Shown: positions 36,849 through 46,085, numbered from the stretch's first letter. The stretch: 64,000 nt of DNA from Acidobacteria bacterium RIFCSPLOWO2_12_FULL_66_21 (GCA_001767455.1 MELC01000030.1:283905-347904), one strand, 5' to 3'. Notes: a model not told the origin generated them from the letters alone. Translations and numbers: made by a program.

Positions 36849-36975
36849 ACGATAGGAAACATTAGGGCCGTCTCGCGGTGAGCATAACGCCCGTTCTCAG
36901 CCTCTCGGCAGCCTCCCTCCCCTCACGACAGCAGCCTCTCTCCCCTCACGACAGCCTCTCTCCCCCTCACGACAG
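36849..36975 (+). repeat. Dispersed ACGATAGG repeat, copy 5
   Basis: Near-identical to copy 4, including the three tandem CTCTCTCCCCTCACGACAG units. It truncates rsmE at its left edge. Confidence 0.9.
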
Positions 36976-37493
36976 CGCGGATAAGGCCCCTATCTGCGGC
37001 CGATTATCGCCAAATAGCCGGAAATACCAAAGGGAAATGCCCGTCGGGGCACAGGAATGACGCGCAACGCCGACACTCCTCCTCGCGGGACGCGACGCCC
37101 TCACCAGGCGGCGTCCAATTCGGGCGCGTCCCGGGACTGATCCTACGATCGGGCGGAACGCTCGGCGGTCAGGGCGTTGGCTGGAGAAGCGCCGATCACG
37201 GGAAAGCTGCCGATCAGCCTGCCCGGGCTCGCTGAGCGAGGCGCGGGCCTGGAACGACGGCCCTGACAACAACGGCAAAGGTTTTACCTCAACAGTGTGC
37301 GCCGGTTCCGCGCCACTTCACGTCATACGATGTGAAGCCCGTTGCCCATCGTGTCCGCGTGCTTTCCCACCGACACGCGTCCTGTTAGGCGCTGGCGTGC
37401 GATTGGCCCGATCGATTCTGCGGATCGATTCTTGGATCGCCGACGTCGAATTCTTTCCCCGACGCCGTGCACCCCAACGCAAGGAGAGCAGCA
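36976..37493. other. Gene-less stretch
   Basis: No convincing coding region or known RNA is visible on either strand. It separates repeat copy 5 from the post-COAP-1-like gene. AAGGAGAG precedes the ATG at 37494. Confidence 0.5.
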
Positions 37494-38693
37494 ATGAAGT
37501 GCGTGAGATTCCCGAGACGGGGTCGAAGAGCGGCCGCGGTCACCGTGATGGCCGCCCTCGCGGCGGCATGGGGGGCGGCCGATGCGCCACCCGGACCATA
37601 TTTCAACGGGTTCGAACAGACTACGGCCGGGTGGTTCAATAACGAGGGGGGCACGATCAAGCGCGTGCCGTCGTTCTACGGCAGCAGCGGCTATGCCGAC
37701 ATGATTGCGTCCGCATCGGGCAGCTACCACGCCAGGCTCGGACTCGATCCGAATCCCGACAGCTGCGCGTCCGGAGGAGGACCGCAGCCGGTCTACGACG
37801 CGCCTTATACGAACTGGGGAGGGTACAGCGCGATCTTTCCACCGGGCGGCTATCAAACACGCGTCGATATCTACCTCGACGTCACGTGGGCGCAGACGAA
37901 CTTCGACAGGCGCTTCGACTGGTCGTCGGCCGTCAGCAATACCAGCGGCCAGCATCGCCGCGATTTTGTCTTCAATGCGGGCACCGATGCGCTCGGCTTC
38001 GTGATCTCGGGGAGCAACAACGGCACGCGCTGCGGCGCCTTTCCCGCCGATCCCGGCCGCACGCCGGTGCACATCGCCGCGTCCGGGTGGTATACCTTCG
38101 AGCACTCATTCACCGGCGTTCCCGGCGGTCCGCTTACGGTCGTGATGCGTGTGATCGACAAGAGCACCAGCGCCACACTCGGGACCTGGGTGCTCGCCGA
38201 TCCCACCGACATCATCGGCGTGACGGTCGGCGGCAATCGTTACGGGTGGTTCGTGCAGAACGAAATCGACGATCTCGCCATCGACAACAGCGAGCGCACC
38301 GGCATCGTCAGCACGCCCGGGTGCGAGATCAAGATCAACGACGGAGGGTGGATCGTTGCGCTGAACACCGATAGCGCGACGTTCGGCGGAAACGCCCAAG
38401 TGAGTTCGTCCGGGGTCTCCACCGGGCAGCAGGAGTACCAGGATCACGGACCGCTGCAGCCGATCACGGTGAACACGATCGACGTGCAGGCGGTCGCGTG
38501 CAGCGACGATCGGACACGTGCCAGCATCTTCGGGCACACCGCGGTAGACGGCGCCGGGTCGTACGAGTACGAGATCGATCTGGAGGACCACGGCGAGCCA
38601 GGAACCGGCGATAAGTACAGAATCTTCATCCCCGCCGTGGCATACGAGTCGGGCCTGCAGACCTTGCAGGGGGGCAATATCCAGATCCGATAA
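37494..38693 (+). CDS. Exported beta-rich protein with post-COAP-1-like C-terminal domain
   Basis: 399 residues from ATG 37494 (preceded by AAGGAGAG). A signal peptide precedes a lectin/concanavalin-like beta-domain (FNGFEQTTAGWFNNEGG onward), then a region with GWFVQNEIDDLAIDN and a C-terminal domain (GNAQVSSSGVSTGQQEYQD to FIPAVAYESGLQTLQGG) resembling post-COAP-1 domains. Cell-surface or secreted; the ligand is unknown. Confidence 0.75.
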   Translation: MKCVRFPRRGRRAAAVTVMAALAAAWGAADAPPGPYFNGFEQTTAGWFNNEGGTIKRVPSFYGSSGYADMIASASGSYHARLGLDPNPDSCASGGGPQPVYDAPYTNWGGYSAIFPPGGYQTRVDIYLDVTWAQTNFDRRFDWSSAVSNTSGQHRRDFVFNAGTDALGFVISGSNNGTRCGAFPADPGRTPVHIAASGWYTFEHSFTGVPGGPLTVVMRVIDKSTSATLGTWVLADPTDIIGVTVGGNRYGWFVQNEIDDLAIDNSERTGIVSTPGCEIKINDGGWIVALNTDSATFGGNAQVSSSGVSTGQQEYQDHGPLQPITVNTIDVQAVACSDDRTRASIFGHTAVDGAGSYEYEIDLEDHGEPGTGDKYRIFIPAVAYESGLQTLQGGNIQIR

Positions 38694-38783
38694 GGCGAGG
38701 CGAACCTGGCGGCGGCCGCCGGGTTACGCGATCGCACTCCTCAGTCGAGTGGCGACACACGAAAAGGCCCGCGCGGTACCGAG

Positions 38784-39080
38784 ATGCTGATCCTCTCGCT
38801 CGTCGAGGATCGCGCCCGGCATGGCTATGAGATCGGCAAGTTGATCGAAGCGCGGTCGGGCGGCCGGCTGACCTTCGCGCTGCCAACGCTTTATCCGACC
38901 CTGCTGCGGCTCGAAAACCGCGGCTTGATCAAAGGACGATGGGTGGAAAAGGCTGGCGAACGCGAGCGCTGTTTCTACCGGCTCACGCCCGAAGGACGCC
39001 GCGTCCTCGCCGAGCAGCGCGCCACATGGAAGGCGTACATCGAGGCCGTCAACGCCGTGATGGAGCCGACTCGTGCGTGA
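38784..39080 (+). CDS. PadR-family regulator, ADOP-associated
   Basis: 98 residues with the PadR winged-helix pattern (MLILSLVEDRARHGYEI, LPTLYPTLLRLENRGLI, YRLTPEGRRVL). Residues upstream of ATG 38784 also fit the family (KGPRGTE) but show no start codon, so the true start may be upstream or non-standard. It overlaps the ADOP permease gene by 8 nt. In Acidobacteriota PadR genes typically sit next to ADOP permeases and are thought to control them. Confidence 0.85.
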   Translation: MLILSLVEDRARHGYEIGKLIEARSGGRLTFALPTLYPTLLRLENRGLIKGRWVEKAGERERCFYRLTPEGRRVLAEQRATWKAYIEAVNAVMEPTRA

Positions 39081-41775
39081 GTGGACGGCGTTCGTCCGGG
39101 CGCACCTGTCGCTCCCGCAGCTGACGCCGGAACGCGAGGCGCGCATCATCCGCGAGGTCGCTGCGCAGCTGGAAGACTTCTACCGCGACGCCGTCGCGCG
39201 CGGCGCGACCGACGCCGAGGCGGACGCGTTCGCGCGCGCCCAGGTCGGCGACTGGACGCGCATGGCCCGCGATGTCGCGCACGCCGATCGCCCGCACATC
39301 CGCCCGCGCGTCGATCGCGTCGCCGACCATCTCGAAACCCTCGCCGCCACTCATCCCCAACCTGGAGCGTTCAGGATGCTCGCCAACGTGCTCACCGACA
39401 TCCGCTACGGAATCCGCCAGATGGTCAAGACCCCCGGCTTCACCATCGTCGCGGTGCTGACGCTCGCCTTCGGCATCGGCGCGAGCAGCGCAATTTTCAG
39501 CGTCGTCAACGGTGTGATGCTCAAGCCGCTCTCGTATCCCGAACCGGAGCGGCTCGTCAGGGTCATGGAGATCCTGCCCCAGTACGGCCGCTTCGCGGTC
39601 GCGCCGGCGAACTTCCTCGACTGGCGCGCGCGCACCACGGTCTTCGAACACATCTCGGCGTTCTGGCCCGGCAACGCGACCTACGTCGGCAGCGACGGAC
39701 CCGAGCGGCTGATCTGCGCGTCCGTGTCGTGGGACACGTTCGAGACGCTGGGCATCCGCCCGGCGCTCGGTCGCGGCTTCCGCCCCGAGGAGGAGGTCCG
39801 CACGCGCGACAACGTCATCGTCATCAGCCACGGCATGTGGCAGAAACGGTTCGGCAGCGATCCCAACGTGGTCGGACGGGCGCTGTCGCTGAACGGCGTG
39901 CCCGTTGAGGTCGTTGGCGTCATGCCACCGAATTTCTACTTTCCCACTCGCACTGCCGAGTTCTGGCGACCGCTCACCTTCGACGCCAACCCGACTCGCG
40001 GCGGCCATTATCTCGGCGTCGTCGCCCGGCTGAAGCCGGGCGTCTCGCTGGACCAGGCGTCCGGCGAGATGAAGGGAATCGCGGAGCAGCTGGCGCGGCA
40101 GTACCCGAACACCAGTCGCGACGAGTCCGCCGAAACCGCCCGGATGCACGATCTCATCGTTGGGCCGGTGAAGCCGATGCTGTGGACGCTGCTCGCCGCG
40201 GTCGGCGTCGTCGTCCTCATCGCGTGCGCGAACGTGGCGAACCTGCTGCTGGTGCGGGCGTCGGTGCGCGAGAAGGAGCTCGCGATCCGTGCGGCCATGG
40301 GGGCGGGACGCGGACGGCTCGCCTTCCAGATGCTGATCGAGAGCCTCGTCCTGGCGATCGTCGGCGGGGCCGCGGGCGTGTTGCTCGGCTACCTGGCGAT
40401 CACGCCGATCCAGACGCTCGGCGCGGGCAGCATTCCGCGCGTCCTCGACGTGACGCTCGATCGGAACGTGCTCGCGTTCACGATCCTCGTCACGCTGGCG
40501 ACCGGGCTGCTCTTCGGCGTCGCGCCGGCCTGGCAGGCGTCGCGCGGCGGCATCGGCACCGTGTTGAAGGAAGGCGGGCGTTCGTCCACCGGTGCGCGCG
40601 GCCATCGCCTGCGCGGCCTGCTCCTGGTCGGCGAAGTGGCGCTGTCGCTCGTGTTGCTCGTCGGCGCCACGCTGCTGCTTCGCAGCTTCGCCAGGCTGAC
40701 CAGCGTCGATCCGGGGTTCCAGCCGGAGCACGTGCTCTCGTTCTCGGTCGCGTTGCCGCAGACGACGTATCCCGGCGATCAGCATCGCACGCAGTTCTTC
40801 GGCCGCCTGCTCGACACGCTGCGCGCGATGCCGGGCGTCCAGGCCGCCGGCATGGTGCAGACCGTGCCGATCCGCAACGACTACATGCTGTCGTTCACGA
40901 TCGAAGGGCGTCCGTTCGAGCCGGGCGGGGAACCGTCGGCGAATTACCGTGCGATCAGCCCGGGCTATCTTGCGGCGCTGTCGATTCCGGTGCTGCGCGG
41001 CCGGCAGATCGAGCCGTCCGACGACGCCGCGACGGCGCCGAAGGTGGCAGTTGTGGATGAGGCCTTCGCGAAGAAGCACTTCCCTGGTGAAGACGCCATC
41101 GGCCACGGCATCGACATCGGCAACGGCACCGACGGCTTCTACACGATCGTCGGTGTGGTCGGCAACGTCCACCACGAGGGGCTGGACGCGACGCCGCGAG
41201 CCACGATGTACGCGCCGTTCGCGCACGACCTCTTCGGGACGATGACGATGATGGTGAAGGTGGCGGGCCGGCCGGAGGACTTCGCGGCGTCGGCGCGTCA
41301 CGCCGTCCGCGAGATCGATGCCTCGCTGCCGGCGTTCGCGATCACCCCGCTGAAGGAGGTCGTGACCGAGTCGGTCGCCGAGCGGCGGTTCTCGATGCTG
41401 CTGCTCGCGGTGTTCGCCATGGTCGCGCTGTTCCTCGCGGCGGTGGGCCTCTACGGAGTCGTCGCGTACGCCGTGAGCCAGCGGACGCAGGAAATCGGAT
41501 TGCGCATGGCGATCGGCGCGCAGCGCGAAGACGTCCTGCGCATGGTGCTGACCGACGGCATGAAGCTCGCGCTCGTCGGCATCGTCCTCGGCGTTGGGGC
41601 GGCGCTCGCCCTCGCGCGCTACGTTCAGTCGCTGCTGTTCGAGGTCACGCCGTTCGACCCGTGGAGCTACGTCGCCACCGCCGCGGTCCTGCTCGCCGTG
41701 TCCGCGCTCGCCTGCTACGTCCCGGCGCGGCGGGCTACCGCCGTCGATCCGCTGGTGGCGTTGCGCGCGGAATAG
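39073..41775 (+). CDS. ADOP-family FtsX/MacB-like ABC permease
   Basis: 900 residues starting at GTG 39073. An N-terminal extension of about 90 residues precedes two MacB-like periplasmic domains alternating with FtsX-type helices (GFTIVAVLTLAFGIGAS, ANVANLLLVRASVREKELAIR, and the C-terminal LYGVVAYAVSQRTQEIGLRMAIGA). This is the ADOP type characteristic of Acidobacteriota. Expected in macrolide/peptide export or envelope sensing with a separate ATPase; substrate unknown. Paired with the overlapping PadR gene. Confidence 0.9.
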   Translation: MREWTAFVRAHLSLPQLTPEREARIIREVAAQLEDFYRDAVARGATDAEADAFARAQVGDWTRMARDVAHADRPHIRPRVDRVADHLETLAATHPQPGAFRMLANVLTDIRYGIRQMVKTPGFTIVAVLTLAFGIGASSAIFSVVNGVMLKPLSYPEPERLVRVMEILPQYGRFAVAPANFLDWRARTTVFEHISAFWPGNATYVGSDGPERLICASVSWDTFETLGIRPALGRGFRPEEEVRTRDNVIVISHGMWQKRFGSDPNVVGRALSLNGVPVEVVGVMPPNFYFPTRTAEFWRPLTFDANPTRGGHYLGVVARLKPGVSLDQASGEMKGIAEQLARQYPNTSRDESAETARMHDLIVGPVKPMLWTLLAAVGVVVLIACANVANLLLVRASVREKELAIRAAMGAGRGRLAFQMLIESLVLAIVGGAAGVLLGYLAITPIQTLGAGSIPRVLDVTLDRNVLAFTILVTLATGLLFGVAPAWQASRGGIGTVLKEGGRSSTGARGHRLRGLLLVGEVALSLVLLVGATLLLRSFARLTSVDPGFQPEHVLSFSVALPQTTYPGDQHRTQFFGRLLDTLRAMPGVQAAGMVQTVPIRNDYMLSFTIEGRPFEPGGEPSANYRAISPGYLAALSIPVLRGRQIEPSDDAATAPKVAVVDEAFAKKHFPGEDAIGHGIDIGNGTDGFYTIVGVVGNVHHEGLDATPRATMYAPFAHDLFGTMTMMVKVAGRPEDFAASARHAVREIDASLPAFAITPLKEVVTESVAERRFSMLLLAVFAMVALFLAAVGLYGVVAYAVSQRTQEIGLRMAIGAQREDVLRMVLTDGMKLALVGIVLGVGAALALARYVQSLLFEVTPFDPWSYVATAAVLLAVSALACYVPARRATAVDPLVALRAE

Positions 41776-41875
41776 CCGGATCGCGGCGCCCCACCGTTTC
41801 GAGTTCGAGGATGCGCGCGGCCCCCGCCGGGTCCGCGTGGTGCTGGGCGCGGCGCGCTAGCGGCCGCTCGGGAGG

Positions 41876-41990
41876 GTAGAAGCGGGCCGGCCCCGCCGAA
41901 GCGCGAAGGCGGAGCCTGCCCCGCCAAAGCGCAAAGGCGCGAAGGCGTGCCCCGCCGAAGCGCAAAAGCGCGAAGGCGGGTTGCCCCGAC
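41876..41990. repeat. Short tandem repeats in the leader of the cupredoxin gene
   Basis: Three imperfect units containing CCCCGCCGAAGCGC(A/G)AA and GCGCGAAGGCG, between the ADOP permease and the cupredoxin start. No gene is visible at 41776-42069. Confidence 0.6.
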
Positions 41991-42069
41991 GGCTGGGTCC
42001 GGTGTAAAGTCGAAAATCTCCACGGTGGAAGGCCGCCACGTCGATGCTCGAAGGGAGGCGAGTTTGACG

Positions 42070-42816
42070 ATGACTCAGGAAAAGACTATCCGCAGGACGG
42101 GGACCAGACTGTGGCTTGCGGCCTGGCTGGCCGCGCTGTCGGTCGTGCCGGCCGTCGCCGGCGCCGCGTCGACCATCACCGGAACCATCACCTTCACGGG
42201 CAAACCCCCCGCGCCCCGGCCGATTGCCATGGACGCCGACCCGGCATGCGCCAAGAAACATTCGACGCCGGCGATGAACGAGATGCTGATCCTCGGCAAC
42301 GGCAGCACCATGGGGAACGTCATGGTGTACATCTCCAAGGGACTGCCGTCGGGCAAGACCTTCCCTGTTCCCAAGGCTCCGGCGGTCCTCGATCAGAATG
42401 GCTGCCAGTATCGCCCGCACGTGATGGGGATCATGGTCGGTCAGCAGTACAAGATCCTCAACTCCGACGGCATCCTCCACAACGTCCACGCGCTGCCCAA
42501 GATCAACCCCGGATTCAACAAGCCGATGCCGGCGACGGTCAAGGAAACGACCGCGTCCTTCGCCAAGGCGGAGCCGGTCTTCCAGATCAAGTGCGACGTC
42601 CACCCGTGGATGAACGCCTACGTCGGCGTCTTCACCCATCCCTTCTTCACGGTGACGGGCGCGGACGGGAAGTTCACGATCTCTGGTCTCGACCCCGGGA
42701 CCTACGAGGTCACCGCGTGGCACGAAAGGCTGGGGACGCAGACCGCCACGATCACGGTTGGCGCCAGCGATACGAAGACCCAGAACTTCAAGTTCGCCGC
42801 TCCCGCCGCCAAGTAG
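42070..42816 (+). CDS. Exported type-1-copper cupredoxin-like protein with carboxypeptidase-regulatory domain
   Basis: 248 residues from ATG 42070 (GGGAGGC upstream). A signal peptide is followed by a domain with copper-site residues: H137 in HNVHA, and C175-x2-H178-x2-M181 in CDVHPWM, typical of plastocyanin-like type-1 centres. A C-terminal CarboxypepD_reg-like domain (GKFTISGLDPGTYEVTAW) follows. It precedes coxA, so it may carry electrons from ACIII to the aa3 oxidase, an inference from position and copper ligands. Confidence 0.8.
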   Translation: MTQEKTIRRTGTRLWLAAWLAALSVVPAVAGAASTITGTITFTGKPPAPRPIAMDADPACAKKHSTPAMNEMLILGNGSTMGNVMVYISKGLPSGKTFPVPKAPAVLDQNGCQYRPHVMGIMVGQQYKILNSDGILHNVHALPKINPGFNKPMPATVKETTASFAKAEPVFQIKCDVHPWMNAYVGVFTHPFFTVTGADGKFTISGLDPGTYEVTAWHERLGTQTATITVGASDTKTQNFKFAAPAAK

Positions 42817-42844
42817 CGACAAGCCGCGATCGGAGAGCAGACGC

Positions 42845-44608
42845 ATGAGTCAGCCAGGAGCTGTCGTCGTACCGGCATCGCACGACGCGCATGAAGCCCA
42901 TCACGAGGAGCTTGGCTTCTGGCGCAAGTATGTGTTTTCCGTCGATCACAAGGTCATCGGCATCCAGTACGCCATCACGGGCCTGCTGTTCCTCCTGTTC
43001 GGCTTTTCGCTGATGATGCTCATGCGCTGGCAGCTCGCCTACCCGGGCGCCGCGCTGCCGCTCCTTGGCCGGATCCTCGGCGAGGCGCGCATGCCGGGCG
43101 GGACGATGCTCCCCGACTTCTACAACGAGCTCGGGGCGATGCACGGCACGATCATGGTCTTCCTCGGCGTGGTCCCCCTCGCTGTCGGAGGGTTCGGGAA
43201 CTTCGTGCTCCCGCTCCAGATTGGAGCGCCGGACATGGCCTTCCCGAGGCTCAACATGTTGAGCTACTGGGCCTTCTTCCTTGGCGGCGTGACGATGCTG
43301 GCCAGCTTTCTCGTCCCCGGGGGAGCCGCGCAGTCGGGGTGGACGTCCTACGCGCCGCTCTCCGTCCTGGCGGGTGCGGGCCAGACGATGTGGCTCATCG
43401 GGATGGTCTTCCTGATCACCTCGTCGCTGTTCGGGGCGATCAACTTCATCACGACCACGATCCAGCTCCGGGCGAAGGGACTCACGTTCATGCGATTCCC
43501 CTTCTTCGTGTGGGCGCAGTTCGTGACGGCCTTCCTGCTGCTGCTGGCGTTCCCGCCGCTCGAAGCCGCGGCCGTCCTCCAGCTGATGGATCGCCTGGCC
43601 GGCACGAGCTTCTTCCTCCCGAGCGGCCTCGTCGTCAGCGGTCAGGTCCTCACCGTGGCCGGCGGAGGCAACCCGATCCTCTGGCAGCACCTGTTCTGGT
43701 TCCTGGCGCACCCGGAAGTCTACGTCCTGATCCTTCCGGCGATGGGCATCGTGGCCGAGATCATCGCGAACAACACGCGGAAGCCCCTGTGGGGCTACCG
43801 CTCGATGGTCTACTCGCTCATCTTCCTCGGCTTCATGTCGTTCATCGTCTGGGCGCACCACATGTTCATGACCGGCATGGGAACGGCGATGGCGGCGTTC
43901 TTCCAGACGACCACGATGATCATCTCGATCCCGTCGGTCGTGATCCTCACGGCCCTGATCATCTCGCTGTGGGGCGGATCCATACGGTTCAACACTCCCA
44001 TGCTCTTCGCGCTCGGCTTTCTCCCGATGTTCGGCATCGGCGGGCTCACCGGGCTGCCGCTCGGCTTGAACGTCGCGGACATCCCGCTGCACGACACGTA
44101 CTACGTCATCGGCCACTTCCATTACGTCGTCGCTCCGGGGACGATCTTTGCCCTCTTCGCCGGGATCTACTACTGGTTCCCGAAGGCAACCGGGCGGAGG
44201 ATGAACGAGACGCTCGGCAAGATCCATTTCCTGGGTTCGTTCGTCTGCATGAACGTCGTCTTCATGCCGATGTTCCTCATGGGCCTGGCCGGCGTCTCGC
44301 GGCGCCTTTACGACGGTGGGGCGACCTACGCCTTCGCGCAGCCGGTCCTCCACCTGAACGTCGTGTCGTCCTGGGGCGCGTGGATCCTCGCGATCTTCCA
44401 GATTCCCTTCATCTTCAATTTCTTCTGGAGCATCTGGAAGGGCGAGAAGACCGAGGAGAACCCCTGGCAGGCCACCACGATCGAGTGGGCGTCTCCCTCG
44501 CCGCCCCCGCACGGCAATTTCCTCGCGGCCCCGGAAGCGTATCGGGGACCGTACGAGTACAGCGTTCCCGGCGCGGCGAAAGACTTCGTGCCGCAGTACG
44601 AGGCGTGA
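42845..44608 (+). CDS. coxA: Cytochrome c oxidase subunit I (aa3-type)
   Basis: 587 residues from ATG 42845 (GAGAGCAG upstream). Twelve transmembrane helices; haem/copper ligands are visible: H100 in MHGT, H289-x3-Y293 (HPEVY, with the cross-linked Tyr), H338-H339 and H424/H426 in GHFHY. It forms the catalytic haem a3-CuB centre and pumps protons. Start of the cox set; subunit III and IV follow, with subunit II placed last. Confidence 0.96.
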   Translation: MSQPGAVVVPASHDAHEAHHEELGFWRKYVFSVDHKVIGIQYAITGLLFLLFGFSLMMLMRWQLAYPGAALPLLGRILGEARMPGGTMLPDFYNELGAMHGTIMVFLGVVPLAVGGFGNFVLPLQIGAPDMAFPRLNMLSYWAFFLGGVTMLASFLVPGGAAQSGWTSYAPLSVLAGAGQTMWLIGMVFLITSSLFGAINFITTTIQLRAKGLTFMRFPFFVWAQFVTAFLLLLAFPPLEAAAVLQLMDRLAGTSFFLPSGLVVSGQVLTVAGGGNPILWQHLFWFLAHPEVYVLILPAMGIVAEIIANNTRKPLWGYRSMVYSLIFLGFMSFIVWAHHMFMTGMGTAMAAFFQTTTMIISIPSVVILTALIISLWGGSIRFNTPMLFALGFLPMFGIGGLTGLPLGLNVADIPLHDTYYVIGHFHYVVAPGTIFALFAGIYYWFPKATGRRMNETLGKIHFLGSFVCMNVVFMPMFLMGLAGVSRRLYDGGATYAFAQPVLHLNVVSSWGAWILAIFQIPFIFNFFWSIWKGEKTEENPWQATTIEWASPSPPPHGNFLAAPEAYRGPYEYSVPGAAKDFVPQYEA

Positions 44609-44611
44609 GGC

Positions 44612-44697
44612 AGCCATCAAGCTATCAGCTATCAGCCATCAGCTATCAGCCGCTGAAAGCTGAGAGCTGAGAGCTGAGAGCTGAAAGCTGAGAGCTT
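44612..44697. repeat. Imperfect inverted repeat of AGCTATCAGC / GCTGAGAGCT units between coxA and coxC
   Basis: Left half: repeated AGCTATCAGC; right half: repeated GCTGAGAGCT/GCTGAAAGCT, which are near complements. The 85-bp tract could fold into a long hairpin and separates coxA from coxC, so it may set relative expression. Similar tracts are scattered in other bacterial genomes. Confidence 0.7.
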
Positions 44698-44703
44698 TTC
44701 GAT

Positions 44704-45294
44704 ATGGACATTCCTTACACCGTCGAAATCCGCCGCGACACGGGGCTGACCAACGGCAAGATCGGCATCTGGCTCTTCCTGGCCTCGGAGGTCATGCTCT
44801 TCGGGGCGCTCTTCGCGAGCTACATTCTGATCCGGTCAGGGGCGCCGACCTGGCCGCGGGGGGACACGATCCTGAACGTCCCGCTCGCCACGTTCAACAC
44901 GCTCGTCCTGATTTCATCCTCCGTGACGATGGTCATGGCCTGGTCGTCGCTGATGCGCGGCCGCTTCGGGACGTTTCGGATCTACATGGGGACGACGATC
45001 CTGCTCGGATGCGTCTTTCTCGTGGTCAAGTACTTCGAGTACAGCCACAAGTTCCATGACGATCTCTTTCCCAGCACCAACAACTTCCTCGCCATCTACT
45101 TCACGCTGACCGGGCTGCACATGCTGCACGTGTTCGGGGGGATGGTGGTGAACGCCTATTTCTGGGGCCCCGGCGCGAAGCTCTGGAAGACGAATCCACG
45201 GTGGTTCACCAACCGCGTCGAGCACGCCGGCCTCTTCTGGCATTTCGTCGATCTGGTCTGGATCTTCCTCTTCCCGACCCTGTATCTCCTGTAG
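44704..45294 (+). CDS. coxC: Cytochrome c oxidase subunit III
   Basis: 196 residues with five transmembrane helices and the subunit III pattern (NGKIGIWLFLASEVMLFG, FTLTGLHMLHVFGG, HFVDLVWIFLFP). Supports proton pumping and assembly of the oxidase. Starts after the inverted-repeat tract. Confidence 0.93.
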   Translation: MDIPYTVEIRRDTGLTNGKIGIWLFLASEVMLFGALFASYILIRSGAPTWPRGDTILNVPLATFNTLVLISSSVTMVMAWSSLMRGRFGTFRIYMGTTILLGCVFLVVKYFEYSHKFHDDLFPSTNNFLAIYFTLTGLHMLHVFGGMVVNAYFWGPGAKLWKTNPRWFTNRVEHAGLFWHFVDLVWIFLFPTLYLL

Positions 45295-45302
45295 GCGGCA
45301 CC

Positions 45303-45611
45303 ATGACGAGCGAGCACGCAGTCGACATCGACAAACACGTCAGGATCTACGTCACCGTCTTCGTCGCGCTCATGGCCCTGACGATCGTCACCGTGGCGAT
45401 CTCCCGGCTCCATCTTCCCGTGCCGGTCGCCGTCACCGTGGCATTGCTCGTTGCGACCGTCAAGGGAGCGCTGGTGGCGTGCTACTTCATGCACCTGATC
45501 TCCGAGAAGAAGCTGATCTACGCGGTCCTCGTGCTGACCGCCGTCTTCTTCATCGCGCTGCTGGCGCTTCCCGCCGTCACCCACAGCAACGGCTACTGGA
45601 TTCACCAATGA
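45303..45611 (+). CDS. coxD: Cytochrome c oxidase subunit IV (prokaryotic, CoxD-like)
   Basis: 102 residues from ATG 45303, three transmembrane helices and the typical VKGALVACYFMHL motif. Eight nt after coxC. Accessory subunit of the aa3 oxidase. Confidence 0.88.
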   Translation: MTSEHAVDIDKHVRIYVTVFVALMALTIVTVAISRLHLPVPVAVTVALLVATVKGALVACYFMHLISEKKLIYAVLVLTAVFFIALLALPAVTHSNGYWIHQ

Positions 45612-45783
45612 GACGAGCGACCGAGCGGCCGCGAGGGAGCCACGCGAGCGGCGCGGGGCCTTTAGGGGTCCCCGCAAGCGCCCGCCTCCGCTCTTCGAGC
45701 TTCGGCGAGGTCTCGCCGGAGCGCTTCGCGCGAAGGCGGAAGCGTGTAGGGGGGTCCGGCGGGGCAAAGCCCCCCGGAAACCA
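45612..45783. repeat. Intergenic GC-rich repeat with GGGGC-AAA-GCCCC hairpin, copy A
   Basis: Directly follows coxD. Contains GAGCGACCGAGCGGCC and related arginine-codon-like repeats and ends in a hairpin, CGGCGGGGCAAAGCCCCCCG, just before ATG 45784. A homologous element lies at 45982-46085. Confidence 0.65.
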
Positions 45784-45981
45784 ATGAACCTCAGGTCGGT
45801 CCACGCGCTGGTGATCCTCTTCTCCGCGGCCCTCGCGGTGCTGTTCGGTGTCTGGTGCCTGGGCCTGTATCGGCGGGAGGACGGGGTCGCAAGCCTGCTC
45901 GCGGCCGGCGTGGCGTTCGCCGTGTCGTTCGGCCTGGTCGTCTACGATCGGTGGTTCCTGCGCAAGACGAGGACGCTGTGA
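45784..45981 (+). CDS. Small two-helix membrane protein in the cox operon
   Basis: 65 residues with two hydrophobic helices. Unknown function; conserved position inside a cox operon suggests an oxidase accessory or assembly role. Preceded by repeat copy A. Confidence 0.6.
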   Translation: MNLRSVHALVILFSAALAVLFGVWCLGLYRREDGVASLLAAGVAFAVSFGLVVYDRWFLRKTRTL

Positions 45982-46085
45982 AAAAGCGAACGAGCGCAGC
46001 GAGTGAGCCACGCGAGCGGAGCGGAGCGAAGGGGCCCCGCGAGCGAGCGTGTTGGGGGGACCGGCGGGGCGAAGCCCCCCGGATA
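45982..46085. repeat. Intergenic GC-rich repeat with hairpin, copy B
   Basis: Homologous to copy A: GCGAACGAGCGCAGCGAGTG and CACGCGAGCGGAGCGGAGCG, then the hairpin CGGCGGGGCGAAGCCCCCCG next to ATG 46086. The same GAGCGAACGAGC motif forms the start of the actF coding sequence. Confidence 0.65.

Noticed and set aside
10197..36975. Dispersed repeat as an integron attC site
   Set aside because: GCATAACGCCCG resembles one attC half-site, but the complementary second half with a paired R box is not visible and no integrase is present.
41807..44620. Large minus-strand open frames in the cox region
   Set aside because: They are antisense shadows of the cupredoxin and coxA genes, whose own frames carry the expected metal ligands.
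44612..44697. coxA-coxC inverted-repeat tract as a transcription terminator
   Set aside because: The hairpin lacks a following U-rich tract, and the downstream cox genes should be co-transcribed.
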